DNA of 64,000 nt from Pilatotrama ljubarskyi (GCA_022385805.1 MU277726.1:62001-126000); one strand, 5' to 3'; shown: positions 1-13,049, numbered from the stretch's first letter. Translations and numbers: made by a program. Notes: generated from the letters alone by a model not told the origin.

Positions 1-1970
1 AGAGCCGTTAAGGCTCGGACGCGACGCTCATCTGACGGTCCTTCGGCTGCCAAGGAGACGCCCAGAGCGGCCGAGCAAAGTGCGAGTCTTGCGTAGTGAA
101 CCGATGATAGCGCTTCCCTGCCCTGGAACGCGAGCAATAGCCTGTGGGTGGTCTCGAGGTACTTTCGGCGACTCGGACTGAGAAGGGTACCCGGGTCGTG
201 GGGCGCAGGGACCCAACGCTGTGGATCGGCATAGGGGGATATGGAGGGACCACAACCTAAACACCTCCTTGCACCGCAAGAAGCGGAGGAAAGTGGAGCG
301 ACGTCAGGATGTGTCGCACTGTACGGCGGAGCTCCGCTTGCATGGGGAGCGAGAACTTGAAGTATAACCACCGTCGTGCACCTACCTGGCACGCACTAAG
401 GCGCCCATCGGTCGGCAGGAGTTTCGCAGGCTATTAGGCAGTATTGCAAGCGTTGGCGCCTCTCGCCTGTGATATTGAGTTGTCAGATCTACTGCGAAGC
501 GACCCAAAGGGGGACGTACACTTCTCACCGTTCCCAGCCCCCGTCAAGCCAGCTGCATTAGGAACAAGGCCGTATCAAGAATCTCAAAACGCACCTCGAC
601 TTTTTTGGACTCGCGGAAGGGGTGACGCTGCAAACTCTACGACTTCGTGCGTCCCCATAGAGGGTCAAACGTACCGACTCGAGCTTCGAGAGCTCGCAAC
701 TTCGATGCGACGTTGAACAGCGAGTACTCTTCTATGCTGGGTTCGTTGAACAGTTTGAGATCTTCAGCTCAGTTGGATTTAGCCGTCCCATGCCAGATGC
801 ATGTCTTAACTTACCAGGACGAGCTGGCGAAGCCCGTTACTCAAGGCCGTGATGTATCTTGCGATACGTTCATATATATGGCTGGCAAGCGGTATGCTTC
901 CGTCACCAGCTATCCCATGCAAGTATGCGACGACGCCTCAAGCGAACCTGTATGCGTCGACAAGAAGACGTATGACGTTGACCGAGCTGGTTGGGGGCAA
1001 TACTCACCAGGACTCGGAGTTGACGAACTCTGAAGCCTCCGTCATCGTTCTGGGGCACGGCGACTTGGCGCAAATGCATAGCTTTCGAGGTGTGATGCCA
1101 GGCTGGGGAACCTCTCGAGTCTCGGGTAAGCTACCTCGAGCATGGAGTGTGGTCCTTATAGCACCCCGTTGAGCGATGACGACACCGCTGCTCCTTCCCA
1201 ACGCCTGCACGTCGACGCAGTCATATGACATCATATGTTTTGTCGTATGTGAACGAGCAGGTCATTGCACCAGGGTACCAGGACGGCAGCCTAGACAGCG
1301 ACTCGGAGCATGAATGCATGAAGAGCCTAGGTCGGATTCGATAGAATGGGCTCATCAAAGGCTTGCACGCGTTGCCTTGCCCTAGTACGTTTGAACATTG
1401 AGCCCATGAGCGAGTTTCTTACGACTTCAACTTTGCTCTGCACTCCACGGTGGCCAGGATTATAGCAGATCGGCGGCGGATCTCATCGTTACAGCCCTCC
1501 CAAGATGCCACAAATAATGAGCACTGCGCGACGTCTCAAACCTGCTAAGTAGGACTTGTGACGTTGCTGTTTGCTTTACATATACAATATGTCGACCTAC
1601 CTGCAGCTAACAAATCAAGCGCATTGATCACTGCAAGCTGATTCACTTGCAAGCCAACATGCATGGCAAGTCGAGTCGAGACCGACTTCAGACTTGTGGC
1701 GGAGGCATACAACCAGAAGGGCTGCACGCAAGTAGAGCGCAACGGCTTGTCCACTTCCAAGCGTTGCTGGGAAGGACAGATGGACCTCAGTCAAGTACGC
1801 TCGCTCCGATCGATGGTGGTGAAGGAGGATGGTGAAGTTATGGGCGCTTCCTGTTCGCCTGGATTGTGCTCCGAGAAAGGTAATCTTGCGCGTAGCCCGC
1901 GACGCGTCACCTTCAGCCCAAACACCAGACGCCTCCGTACTCTTGCACTCATCCCTCCCCCCTCACCGCC
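1..1970. other. Region without recognised gene
   Basis: Open frames of up to about 180 codons occur here but overlap each other on both strands, lack recognisable domains and do not join into a convincing spliced model. The last 100 bases are CT-rich and presumably hold the promoter and leader of the proteasome gene that starts at 1971; an ACGCGT hexamer lies at 1902-1907. A fast-evolving or partial gene cannot be excluded. Confidence 0.5.
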
Positions 1971-3085
1971 ATGGTATGCTTCATTTCTGTTGATTTGCAC
2001 TCATGCTAACGTGCAGGAACAGTTCAGGAACACGTACGACTCGGACAACACCGTCTTCTCGCCCCAGGGCCGTCTCCACCAGGTCGAGTATGCGCTCGAG
2101 GCCGTGAAGCAGGGTTCGGCGGCGGTGGGTCTGCGTTCAAAGACGCATGCGATCTTGTTGGCTCTGAAGGTGCGTAATTGCTTGTGCTGCTTACACACGT
2201 ACTGACAGTCTGTGCCTCTAGCGGTCGTTCGGCGAGCTTGCCTCGTACCAGCAGAAGATGTACCGAATAGATGACCATGTCGGCATTGCGATCGCGGGAC
2301 TTACGTCCGACGCGCGTGTCCTGAGGTGTGTATCCAGGTATAGACCAAGAGACGACCTTCTCACATCGCCTACAGTAACTTCATGAGACAACAAGCCATG
2401 TCCTCCCGTATGCTCTTCAACCGCCCTGCCCCCGTAAACCGTCTCGTATCTGCCATCGCCGACAGTGGGTACTCCGTTGCATAGCATACTCTATAACGAT
2501 AGCTGAACCCTCCGCAGAGGCGCAAGTAAACACCCAGGAGTACGGTCGCCGCCCATACGGTGTCGGCCTGCTCGTGATCGGCCAGGACAAGCAGGGCCCC
2601 CACCTGTACGAGTTCTCGCCGTCCGGCAACTCGTACGAGTACTATGCGATGTCGATCGGTGCGCGTTCGCAGAGCGCGAAAACCTATCTTGAGAAGCACT
2701 ACGAGAGCTTCATGGACTGTGCGTCCTTCACCCTTTGTCTCTTCCACTTCGCAAGTCCGTCTGACCTGACGCTATATCACTGCTTACAGGCACACTCGAA
2801 GAGCTGATCACGCATGGCCTGCACGCGCTTCGCGAGACGCTCCAGCAAGACAAGGAGCTCACGATCAACAACACGTCCATAGGGATCGTCGGGCCGGCGA
2901 GCGTGCACGAGAAGGACATCGGTCCCGAGGGCCACTTCCGCATCCTCGAGGGCGAGATCATCGAGCCCTACCTGCAGAGCATGACGCCCAAGGACACCGG
3001 AGAGGCGCCCCAGCCCGCGCCCGTGGCCCCTGCGGGCGCACCTGAGGCGGGCACGGGCGACGAAGACGTCCAGATGGCGGACTGA
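1971..3085 (+). CDS. PRE5: 20S proteasome subunit alpha-6 (PSMA1/Pre5 type)
   Basis: Structural alpha-ring subunit of the 20S proteasome core, in cytosol and nucleus. Six coding exons: 1971-1973, 2023-2169, 2222-2325, 2376-2464, 2518-2718, 2790-3085; 279 aa. The N-terminus reads [18 protein letters not shown], the alpha-subunit signature, followed by [18 protein letters not shown] and the [11 protein letters not shown] and [14 protein letters not shown] blocks typical of PSMA1. The C-terminal tail is acidic/proline-rich and ends in EDVQMAD. The first coding exon is only the ATG: intron 1 (1974-2022) starts directly after it. Choosing the acceptor at 2022 rather than 2016 gives the family N-terminus without two extra residues. 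Convergent with COX15, 204 bp away. Confidence 0.95.
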
Positions 3086-3289
3086 GTGAGCGTGAGGAGC
3101 GGGATATGGACGTGCGTTTTCTTTGTAAAATTAGAGCGGTTGCAACGTTTTTGCGCTTCCATTCGGTCACTGGGTCTGTTGTTCCTGAGAGAGCGATTGC
3201 TCGATGTGTGATGGATGAGTAGTGTGTCCAGACAGATGCAGCGGTTGTGATTATGTGCTCTACAAGTAGTACCCGGATGAACAGATGGC

Positions 3290-4916
3290 TTAGAGCGCCT
3301 TCTTGCCATGCTGCAAAGCCTGCCTCCAGGCCCTTGCAGCGGCACCTGGTCTCCTCAACGAGACAAGCAGGTGGATCATGGTCGTCAGTAGGGCCACGCT
3401 TCCTGCCTGGTGCATCGCGGCAAGAGGGATCGGGACCAGGTACAATAGCGTGGAGATGCCGAGCAGCACTTGGATGTTAGCCATCGCGAATGCGGACTTG
3501 GCCATTCGCTTGGTCAGAGGGGGGAGGACGGCGCGTAGAGCCGGGTTGTACGTCGATGCGAACATCAAGCCTGTTGCGATGTACGTCGTAATCGCCTACG
3601 AAGACCACGTCAGCTGGTGAGCAGGTTTGGATCTGGTACACGTACGAGGCATCTGTGGTCGAACTGCACGGTGGTGGGGTTCTCGAAGATGTTCCGCCAC
3701 CAGATATCAGAGCGATCTGGGCTCTTGGCGTATGCGGGGTCGAAGAGCTCATCGGCTGGAGGAGCCAGTCGCCCGCCCATGAGCGGGAACTCGTTGTACA
3801 AGAGACCTGCGTCAAGACCAGCGACAAATGCGCCTGCAGCGGAGACTTCAGCGATATAGCCTCCCAGACGGCGCGATCTACATACCGGAGAGCGCGGTGA
3901 GGAAGACCAGTGCGGTCAAGCCCTTGATACTCCTCGAGAATCTCCGGACGTGCGGGTTCTCGAGCACCTCCTTCCACTTTGCGCCGTTCTCCTTCATGCC
4001 GCTCCAAAAGCCCTTGGTCGCATACCGCCAATCCATGATCGCTGCCAGACCCGTGCCGAACATCCCTGCGTATAGTACGAGTGCGGTGCCCAGGTGCGCC
4101 GCGAGCCGGTACTGCGACACGCGGGGAACGGCTCCGGGTGTCTCGAGGAGCGAGTCTTCCAGGCCGGACTTGACCATGTACCATCCAAGGGCGCCTTGCG
4201 CGCCGATGAGCAAGGCCATGGCGGTTAGGTGCCTAGGAAGAGTGGCCGTAAGACGTTTCCGGAGGGCGAAGTAGGCGAGGGGGACGACGAAGCTTATGCC
4301 GATAATGCGGCCGAGGACGCGGTGTCCCCATTCCCAGAAGAATATGCCCTTGAACTCCTCCAGCGTGATAGAGTGGTTGAGCCTGAGCAGAGCATGAGCA
4401 CGAAAGACAACGAGGTAGCGAGACGACATACAGCTTGAACTCCGGGGTAGCCTTGTACTTCTCAAATTCCTCCTCCCACTCTGCACGGGATAGAGGAGGG
4501 AGGACACCAGTGATGGGACGCCATTCGGTGATGCTCAGACCGGACTCGGTGAGACGAGTGATGCCCCCAACGACGATGACAGCGAAGACAAGGCCGGCAG
4601 AAGCGAGCAACCACCCTCCGACTGCGGGAGGGGAGAGCACCGGAAGCTCAGCGGTGGCTGCCTCGGCCTGAGCAGCGTTGGCGGAGAAGAAACGAGGGTC
4701 GAATGGTCGGCGGGGAGCGGCTGCTCGGAATGTGAAGGCTCTGTTAGAGTTCCATAGGCTAGACGGTTTGAGCCATGTCCGGGGGGATGCTAGCGCAATG
4801 CGCGAGGGGGTGGTGGCATTGTATAGCTGCCGGAACGAGCTTTGGCGCGGGGACTTGGTGAAGGCGGCAGAGCGACACTCGAGGGCGGCACCGCGCGCCC
4901 ACAAGCCTGCGAACAT
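3290..4916 (-). CDS. COX15: Heme A synthase, mitochondrial (COX15)
   Basis: Inner-membrane enzyme that oxidises the heme O methyl group to make heme A for cytochrome c oxidase. Exons on the minus strand: 4916-4432, 4382-3886, 3833-3646, 3595-3290; 491 aa. A Ser/Arg-rich presequence of about 85 residues precedes the first membrane segment ([23 protein letters not shown] is followed by [10 protein letters not shown]). Conserved histidine contexts are visible: [26 protein letters not shown] and [10 protein letters not shown], matching the heme-ligand histidines of the CtaA/COX15 family. Length and multi-span topology fit fungal COX15. It starts 238 bp from the divergent BolA3 gene, another mitochondrial function. 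Confidence 0.95.
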
Positions 4917-5154
4917 CCCGAATGCGGCAGCGACCCTTCAGACAGCGAGCAGAGGTGGGCTGAGAGCGTCGAGGACAGCAGTGGGCAGTGAGAAAGCTGG
5001 CGTATACAGCACTTGGCCGAGGCGGGTGTCGGGAGAAATCTCGATCGCCCGGGGCGCGGCGCGCTGAGCATCGCGCGCGGCCTGGATTCGTGATCTCCGC
5101 GCGTCTCTCTTGAAGTTGCCCCCACCAGGACGCAACGTTCCAGCCGTGTTCGAG
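4917..5154. promoter_or_regulatory. Divergent promoter COX15 / BolA3
   Basis: Only 238 bp separate the two divergent start codons, so both mitochondrial genes must share this promoter. It is GC-rich in the BolA3-proximal half. No TATA box or CCAAT box was seen. Confidence 0.6.
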
Positions 5155-5609
5155 ATGCTCGCTCTCGCACACTTGACGCGACGATTAGCGAGGCCGCAAT
5201 TGGCCACCGGCATACCTGCGGTTGCGCGGTGGAACTCGACAGGCCAGCCCAAGTTCTCTACGGACGGAGAGCGGGTCATATACGAGAAGCTGACGGAGAA
5301 GTTCAAGCCCTCCGAGCTGCGTGTGGAGGATGTCTCTGGTGAGTGGTTATCCTGCCGTTGTTTGCATGACGGATCTATTGAGCATCTGTACTCCTAGGTG
5401 GCTGCGGGACGTTCTACCACATCATCATAGCCAGTGACCAATTCAAAGGCCTGCCCTTGGTCAAGCAGCAGAGACTTGTAAACCAGACTCTAAAGGAGGA
5501 GATTGAAGGCATACATGGTCTGCAGGTATGGATTCATCGTGGTCTTGTCGTGCTTGGTGCAGCTGTTGACCGTAAACTCCTGCAGCTCAAGACCATTGCT
5601 CCGAAGTAG
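5155..5609 (+). CDS. BOLA3: BolA-like protein 3, mitochondrial
   Basis: BolA3-family factor that helps deliver 4Fe-4S clusters to mitochondrial apo-proteins together with NFU1/GLRX5 (family knowledge). Exons 5155-5338, 5398-5525, 5586-5609; 111 aa. The Arg/Ala-rich N-terminus (MLALAHLTRRLARPQLATG) looks like a matrix presequence. The BolA fold follows, with the diagnostic DVSGGCGTFY loop, whose cysteine is characteristic of BolA3, and the helix QQRLVNQTLKEEIEGIHGL before the last strand. The ATG at 5155 is the first one that gives the presequence. Convergent with the NCBP3-like gene. Confidence 0.9.
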
Positions 5610-5843
5610 ATAGAATTCGGTGAGGCGTGGCATCTTGCATCCTTACATCTGCCTATTTGTATGCTCACTTGTGGACCGTCGTTCCGCCGTTCTCTAGGTA
5701 CGTCTGAAATCCTAGAGTGCCGTGTGAGCGTCACCGAGCATCTGAGCGGGGATATATGGTACAGTGCATGCCCCATACATTACAGTACATCTAGCATACC
5801 GCTAGCATACCGGACCTAATCGACAGCAATGCGAGTGTAGTAA

Positions 5844-7164
5844 TCACAACTTCTCCTCCAAGAAAGCATCCAGCTCTGCATCCAGCTCCTCCTGAGTCAC
5901 CTTCGGTCTCGCTTGCCCCCTCTCTCGCGTGTTCCTACTCCTGGGGTCGCGTCGCGAGCGTGATCGCGGCTCGAACGACTCCTGGTATCCCTCTTCGTCC
6001 TTGCCCTTGTCCCACGGTCGACTCTCTCCTTCTCTCCGTGAGCGCGCGCGTCGAGGAAGAGGTGCTGTTATTCTTGAGGCAAGCCCGCCAGACGTGCGCT
6101 CCAGCAAGCTCTTCCCTTTCCTTCCGATATAATCTGAGCGCATCTTCGACGGCGGCGAAGGAGGTCGTGCGTCCTCATCCTCCGCCAGGAAATTGTCCAG
6201 TTCCTCGTCCAGCCTCGCCTTCTTCAGAGCATCTGACTCCACACTGTCCGCCCGTCGCTTCTTCACTGCCGGACCGTCCTCGAAGCTCTTCCCCGCGTTC
6301 TCGCCGTACTTCTTATAAAACTCGCTCTCGCTTTTCGCGCCCTTCTTCTTCACGTCGTCGACGCGCGCCCAGCGCATGCGCAGGATGCCCTTCAGGCCCT
6401 CGCCCTTCCCGAGCGTGGCGCTGATCCGGTCTTCCGCGGGCCAGATGGTGATGGGTATAGGTTTGGCGGTGACTGTACCGTCCTCGAGCGAGGGTTCCTC
6501 CGCGACGGACTTCTGGAGGGTGCGGAAGGCGGCGCGGGCGGCAGTCTTAGTCTCGAAGACAAGCACGCAAGTCTTGTCGTCTATCCACTCCAGCCCGAGA
6601 GGATTCGCGTCGAAATGCGTCGCGTATGCGAAGATGTTGGAGGTGGGGAGGTGTGAGATCGGAGTGCCTTGAAGGAGTATCGCGTTGTCCCGGACAGGCG
6701 AGGGTTCTACTGCGTCTGAGCTTCGCTGTGCGGATGGTAAGTTGATAATTTGCTCACCGATTTCGTCCATCTCGACATCCTGTCCTTCGCCTTCGGCGTC
6801 GTCGTGTTTCCTCTAAGGCGCAGAACGTGCGTCGGGTAGTTTGGAGCGCGTATTGTATCCCGGCAAGCGCAGCATCCAGGGAGAGAGACGCAAAAGAATC
6901 GGCAGCGACAGCTCCCACATTAGGCCCTCCGTCCTAGCCCACATATACATGCTGCCGGCGCACCTTTCCGACCCGCGACTTCGACGCATCGGAGAGCAGG
7001 TAGACCTTGGTCGACCCGATGCGGTCCGCTAGCGACCGGCCGGCTTCGCTGGGCTCGGGAACATCTGAGGCGGTTGGAATCTGCTCGTCATATGGTACGG
7101 TGTCGTCGTAAGAGATAGCGGGTGCAGACGAGGAGGCGTCTAGGAGTTCTGGGGAGGTGTTCAT
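5844..7164 (-). CDS. NCBP3-like nuclear cap-binding / mRNA export protein
   Basis: Homolog of the NCBP3 (C17orf85) family, which in animals binds cap/RNA with CBP80 and contacts mRNA-export factors. Exon 1 is 7164-6964, exon 2 is 6812-5844; 389 aa if read through. An N-terminal acidic segment holds ADRIGSTKVYLLSD; the exon junction reads GKRKHDDAEGEGQDVEMDE. The degenerate RRM core is NAILLQGTPISHLPTSNIF with LEWIDDKTCVLVFE, the aromatic/acidic motif of the family. The C-terminal half is Arg/Ser/Glu-rich and ends in a LDAELDAFLEEKL helix like that of FoP/CHTOP adaptors. A GT...AG segment of 42 nt (6757-6716) inside exon 2 keeps the frame and may be an optional intron removing 14 residues. The family call rests on the RRM core; function is inferred. 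Confidence 0.75.
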
Positions 7165-7390
7165 GGTGGACGTTAGCAGGAACAACGCCACTGCAGTGCA
7201 GCAGACGAGGAACTCGAAGGAGGCGCTGAAGAGACGCCAGGGATAATGGCGGGCGCTTATAGCGTCACGGCGTGACCGTACTAGAAAGTACGGCGCTTAA
7301 GTAAAGACCAGTAACTTTCTCGTCCTCCGGGCCCACCTCCGCTGTCCCTCATAACCCTCTTGCCGCCTGCGAGGCTTCATCTGAGCTACT
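7165..7390. promoter_or_regulatory. Divergent promoter NCBP3-like / KRR1 with nested repeats
   Basis: This 226-bp spacer holds a compact symmetric block. GGCGCTTA occurs directly repeated at 7252-7259 and 7292-7299. Between the copies are two back-to-back perfect inverted repeats: GTCACG-g-CGTGAC at 7264-7276 and CCGTACT-N4-AGTACGG at 7276-7293. The arrangement suggests dimeric factor binding sites serving both genes. No TATA box was seen. Confidence 0.6.
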
Positions 7391-8951
<1,561 letters not shown>

Positions 8952-9334
8952 GGACCGTTCCACTCGGCCAGGCCTCGCCCGCCTCTCGTCTATGCTTTCT
9001 CTCCAGCACCTTCCCCGCATCTGGGTTCTGTACATTTCATGTAGTCATTCTGCATCTTCGCTATGCTATCGAGACTTCTGAGGAAAACTTCGTGGCTGCC
9101 AGTCACTAGTCACTGGTGAGTCACCGACTCCGGCGTTACGAGGTTGTGACAGCGCGGCCGGTCACGACGACGTACCGCGGTGCGCGACGGGTCTTGGCCT
9201 TGTCTCGTTTGTTCTCGCCGACCTCTACGTCGAACGAAAAGGCCCTTACTGTATTCCCGTCGTAGTGCTCTGGTTCTCCTGCTATCATTATCGCGGCACC
9301 TGCTTTCATCAATCTCTGGTCCTAGATCTCCACG
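8952..9334. other. Spacer KRR1 3' end to RGG-protein promoter
   Basis: About 380 bp between two plus-strand genes. It contains the KRR1 3' region and, toward 9334, a CT-rich leader. A reverse-strand open frame spans it but is a shadow of the downstream low-complexity gene. Nothing else was recognised. Confidence 0.5.
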
Positions 9335-12300
9335 ATGAACAAGAATCCGTTTGCGACAGCGGCATACACCCCACAGCAACCTCCGCTCCCTCCTGGGCCG
9401 CCTCCCCCTCAGCCGACACAACCGGACTACTCTGCGTACTGGGCAGCCGCCGCCGCCGCTCAGCAGGCTCAGCAGCCCGCCGCCGCCAGCGCGTACGCTG
9501 CGCAGTGGAGCGCATCTCAGCCAGCTCAGCAGGCCGCTACTACCGCCGCCGCTGCCGCCGCCGCCGCTCGTCCCGGTGACCAAGCGCATCTCTACGCAAA
9601 CTATGGCTACGGTCCGAACTGGCAGCACCAGCAAAGGCAGCAACAGCAGCAGCAGGTTCAACAAGCGTACCAGCCTCCGCCTCCTGTTGTGCAGCCGCCC
9701 CCTCCTCCTCCGCAGCCTCAGTATAGCCCGTACCAGCCCCAGGCCGGCGCATACCAGCAGCCATACGTACCACAGGCAACCCCTCAGGCGATCCCCCAGG
9801 CGATTCCTCAGGCCCCGTACCAGCCGACTCCCGCCCAGCCCTTCCAGCAACCTCAGCAGTTTTTTCCTCAGCAGCAACAGCAACAACAACATCGGCAAAA
9901 CCGGCAGCTCAACGCACACCATACGTCTCCTCAGCAGTTCCCGCCCGCGAAACGTCAGCGGTTCGATGGCCCGAATCAGCATCGCGGAGGCCCGCCTCCC
10001 CCTCAACCGCAGTTCCAGCCACCGCCTCCTCCCCCCATACAGCAGATGGGCCCCATGTACAATCAAGGTCCGCCACCCCAGGGTCAGTTCGGAAGGGGTG
10101 GTGCACCCGGTATGAACCCGGCTGGCGGGCGCGGTGGATACAACGGAGGGCGCGGGGGTGGTAACATGAATCAGCGTGGTCGAGGAGGTTCGATGAACAT
10201 GAACAGGGGAGGGAATCGTGGGCGCGGTGGAGGTGGCGGGAGCTACAACAACATGGGAGGTCGGGGTGGTTCTCAGCAAGGTGGAAGCTTCCGCGGACAC
10301 GGCTCGAACCGCGGCTTCAACAGAGACAACCGGAGAGGTGGCTCCTTCGCCAACCAGGGCTACTCGCACGGTCCACAACATCAACAGCAGCAGAATTACG
10401 GCCACCACCAGAATCACTCATCCTTCCGCGGGCGGGGACAGGGATACAACCACTCCAACCGGGGTGGTCGGCATGATGCCGGGGCTTCTGCGAGTGGTCG
10501 TGACAGCGTCAGCGCAACGTCCGCGAGCTTCTCATCCGGTAAGAAGGAGGAGAACAAACGGACACTGACGGACTTTAAGATCATCGGGCTCAAGATCCCC
10601 GAGTTGGATTGGAGTTGGGGACTGTCTCCTGAGACTGCTGCTCCTGCCCCCGTGGTCAAGGAAGAGCCTACTGCCGCCGCTATTCCTCCTGAAGTACCCG
10701 CGGCCGTTCAGCCCTCTGATGGGACCTCTTCGGCTCCGGCTGAGGGTGCCAGCACGGGTGCGGACGCTGCCGCGGCTGCTGCTGCTGCTGCCGCCGCCGC
10801 TCCCATTCTTGAGGCTGCAGGCGTGAAGGACATTGCCACTTTGCTTGGTCCGCCGCCTTCGCGCGTTCGGATATATTTCCATACTCCAGTCTCTCCTGAC
10901 GATGCGCACCCCATCTCGTCTCAGTCTGCAGGCTATAACTCATCCAATGCGCGAAAGGGGAAGCGCAAGAAGCTCGAGGATGATGATGGCGACTACGAGG
11001 AAGGCAGGGGAGCCCCTCCGCCTCCGCCTAATGGTTCTGGTCTCGATGCTTCTGGGGAGTATGAAGGCATGGGCCGAGACAGCGTAGCCCCGAGCGTCGC
11101 TGAGACCACCAGCGAGGGCGATTGGCTGATGGCTGCCATTGGCGAAGACGAGGGTGACGGCGATGGGGGAGAGAACCTTCACGTCAGTGAAGTCGAGCAT
11201 TACCTGGATAATGGCGATGCCGGTGACTTCGGTAAGCGTCCGTCCTCTCCTGAGACTGCGCGCGTGTGGATGAGATCCGTTCACACAACCTCGTTCGCAC
11301 CACTAATATGGCTCTTTCATCGTTTAAAGGCAATGAGTATGAACAAGGGGACGGGCACGACGGTGACCACGTCATGGGCGACGAGGATGCGCAGGGCTCG
11401 GAAGTGGGCCCTGATGACGAGACGTACACGAGCTTCAATGCTAACGGGCCGAATAATCACGCTGGACACCCTCTGGTCAATGGCGACGGCCATGCCGATG
11501 CTGATTCCAATGCGCCCTCAGGCTCTCAGGAGCAACATGAAGGGGGCGCTGTCCCCGCTACTCAGCAGAGTACCTCGAACGAGAGCTCCCAGGATACGAT
11601 CTCCTCTACTCCTCCTGTCAATCCGCCCGCTCAAGGCGGGGCCGCTCCCCCAGCGGACGCATCTGCCACTGCGGCGCCCGCTGAGGCCCAGAATCCAGGT
11701 CCCAATTCTGATGCTTCTCAGTCCGCTATTACACAGGATCCTCCCGTTCCTGCGCCTGCTCCCGCTCCCCGAAACATGCCTCTTCAGGCGATGGACTCCA
11801 TTGCTTCTACTGTACCGGATACGAACCAAGATCCCGGGCAGACATCCCCCTATGCTTCCACCGTGATCGACGGTGGTGACGGGGCCGAACACCACGAGCA
11901 GGAGTACGAGGCAACCCAGCCTGCTTATGAGCCCGAGCAGCAGTACGACGCATCGTCGACTTCTCCTGACCCTAATGCCGCTGCCGGCGACTCTTCTGCT
12001 CCGGCGACTACTGCTGTTCTCGGGGAGAAAATCCCCTCTGCGAACCGTCTCTCCGTGTCGTATGCCGGCGCCACGAAACGGCTTGTCATCGATGCGGAGG
12101 TGGTGCCGAAACTCAAAGTCTTCAGGGCCGAAGGCCGTATCGAGGTCACCTTGTCTCTTCAACACGACGAGCGCGGCGGACTGAAGGGCATTGCCGTAAG
12201 CACGTACGCCGCGCTATACACGATGCAGCCCGCTCACTTGCTTTTATAGATGGAAGGTTGCTCTGAAGCAAACACATACGTTTCGCTCGATATCTCGGAG

Positions 12301-13049
12301 CAGCTTGAGAACGACGATCCGACAGTACCCCCTTTCTCAAAGGCCAAGGTACCCTCGGACGTCTCGCTGATCCTCTACCTCGACAAGGAGAAGCCGCTGT
12401 CCGAGCCCCGTTGGGTGAAGACCGGCGACGTCCAAGAATGGCTCCGAAGCATGTTTGGACGCATGTTCTGGGTAGCAGGCGACGCAGCCGACGGGTGGGA
12501 GAAGCGGATCGAGGTCGCCGATCCTGATCCGGTACGCACAGCAGATCCGCTCGCCTGCGACTGACGTTCTGACGCAAATCACCAATCACCACACAGGCAC
12601 CGACGATCTGGACGGTCCTCGAGTCGTGGGCGACCAACTCGAACGTCGGGCAGCAGACCGAGCGGCAACGCTTCCTGCGCACGCACATGACCGAGACGGA
12701 CAACATCCTCGAGATCCTGCTCCGGCTCGTGCGCGGGGAGCGCTCGACGTTCACGCAGAACGCGCCGCTCACGCCTCCGTCGGTTTCGGGCCCGCTGCTC
12801 TCCGCGCTCTCGCAAGGCTCCGCACACGGCGCGCAGCAGACGCACGTCTCGCTCGCCGTGCTCGCCTTGTTCCGGCTTACAGTCGAGTACGCGAAGAAGG
12901 CGGAGGGCGAGAAGGGCAAGGCGGAGGCGGAGGAGCGCGTGGGCGAGATCATCCGCAGTCTGCCGTCGCACCTTGTCTACAAGAGCCTAGACGGCATCTT
13001 CAAGGAGTGGAGGGTGGAGAAAAAGGGCGGCGGGAGGACCCCGGCCTGA
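9335..13049 (+). CDS. Q/P-rich, RGG-repeat orphan protein
   Basis: Not recognised as a named family. Exons 9335-11231, 11330-12195, 12250-12531, 12597-13049; 1165 aa. Residues 1-230 are Pro/Gln/Ala/Tyr-rich and prion-like. About 240-375 is a dense RGG/GRGG, Asn- and Gln-containing region typical of RNA-binding condensate proteins. A short ordered patch follows (KRTLTDFKIIGLKIPELDWSW). About 450-870 is acidic and Ala/Pro/Ser-rich. From about residue 880 the sequence becomes globular: SANRLSVSYAGATKRLVIDAE, then PSDVSLILYLDKEKPLSEPRW, and a helical end with TETDNILEILLRLVRG and VYKSLDGIFKEWRVEKK. The globular C-terminus suggests a folded domain under constraint. An RNA-associated nuclear or granule role is inferred from composition only. 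Confidence 0.8.

Noticed and set aside
444..1172. Overlapping open frames of 90-128 codons upstream of PSMA1
   Set aside because: Three frames overlap in the same stretch, composition is not protein-like and no splice chain or domain was found.
1902..1907. Single ACGCGT upstream of PSMA1 as a cell-cycle box
   Set aside because: One hexamer in GC-rich DNA is expected by chance, and proteasome genes are not known MBF targets.
3477..4184. 235-codon minus-strand frame across COX15
   Set aside because: It is a shadow of COX15 exons 2-3 in another frame; the COX15 reading has family motifs throughout.
9850..9890. CAG/CAA triplet run as a microsatellite of interest
   Set aside because: It encodes an ordinary mixed-codon poly-Gln tract within the Q-rich N-terminus; short Q runs are common in such proteins.
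9110..10417. 435-codon antisense frame opposite the RGG protein
   Set aside because: It is the complement of low-complexity Q/P/G codons and is only Leu/Arg/Val repeats.
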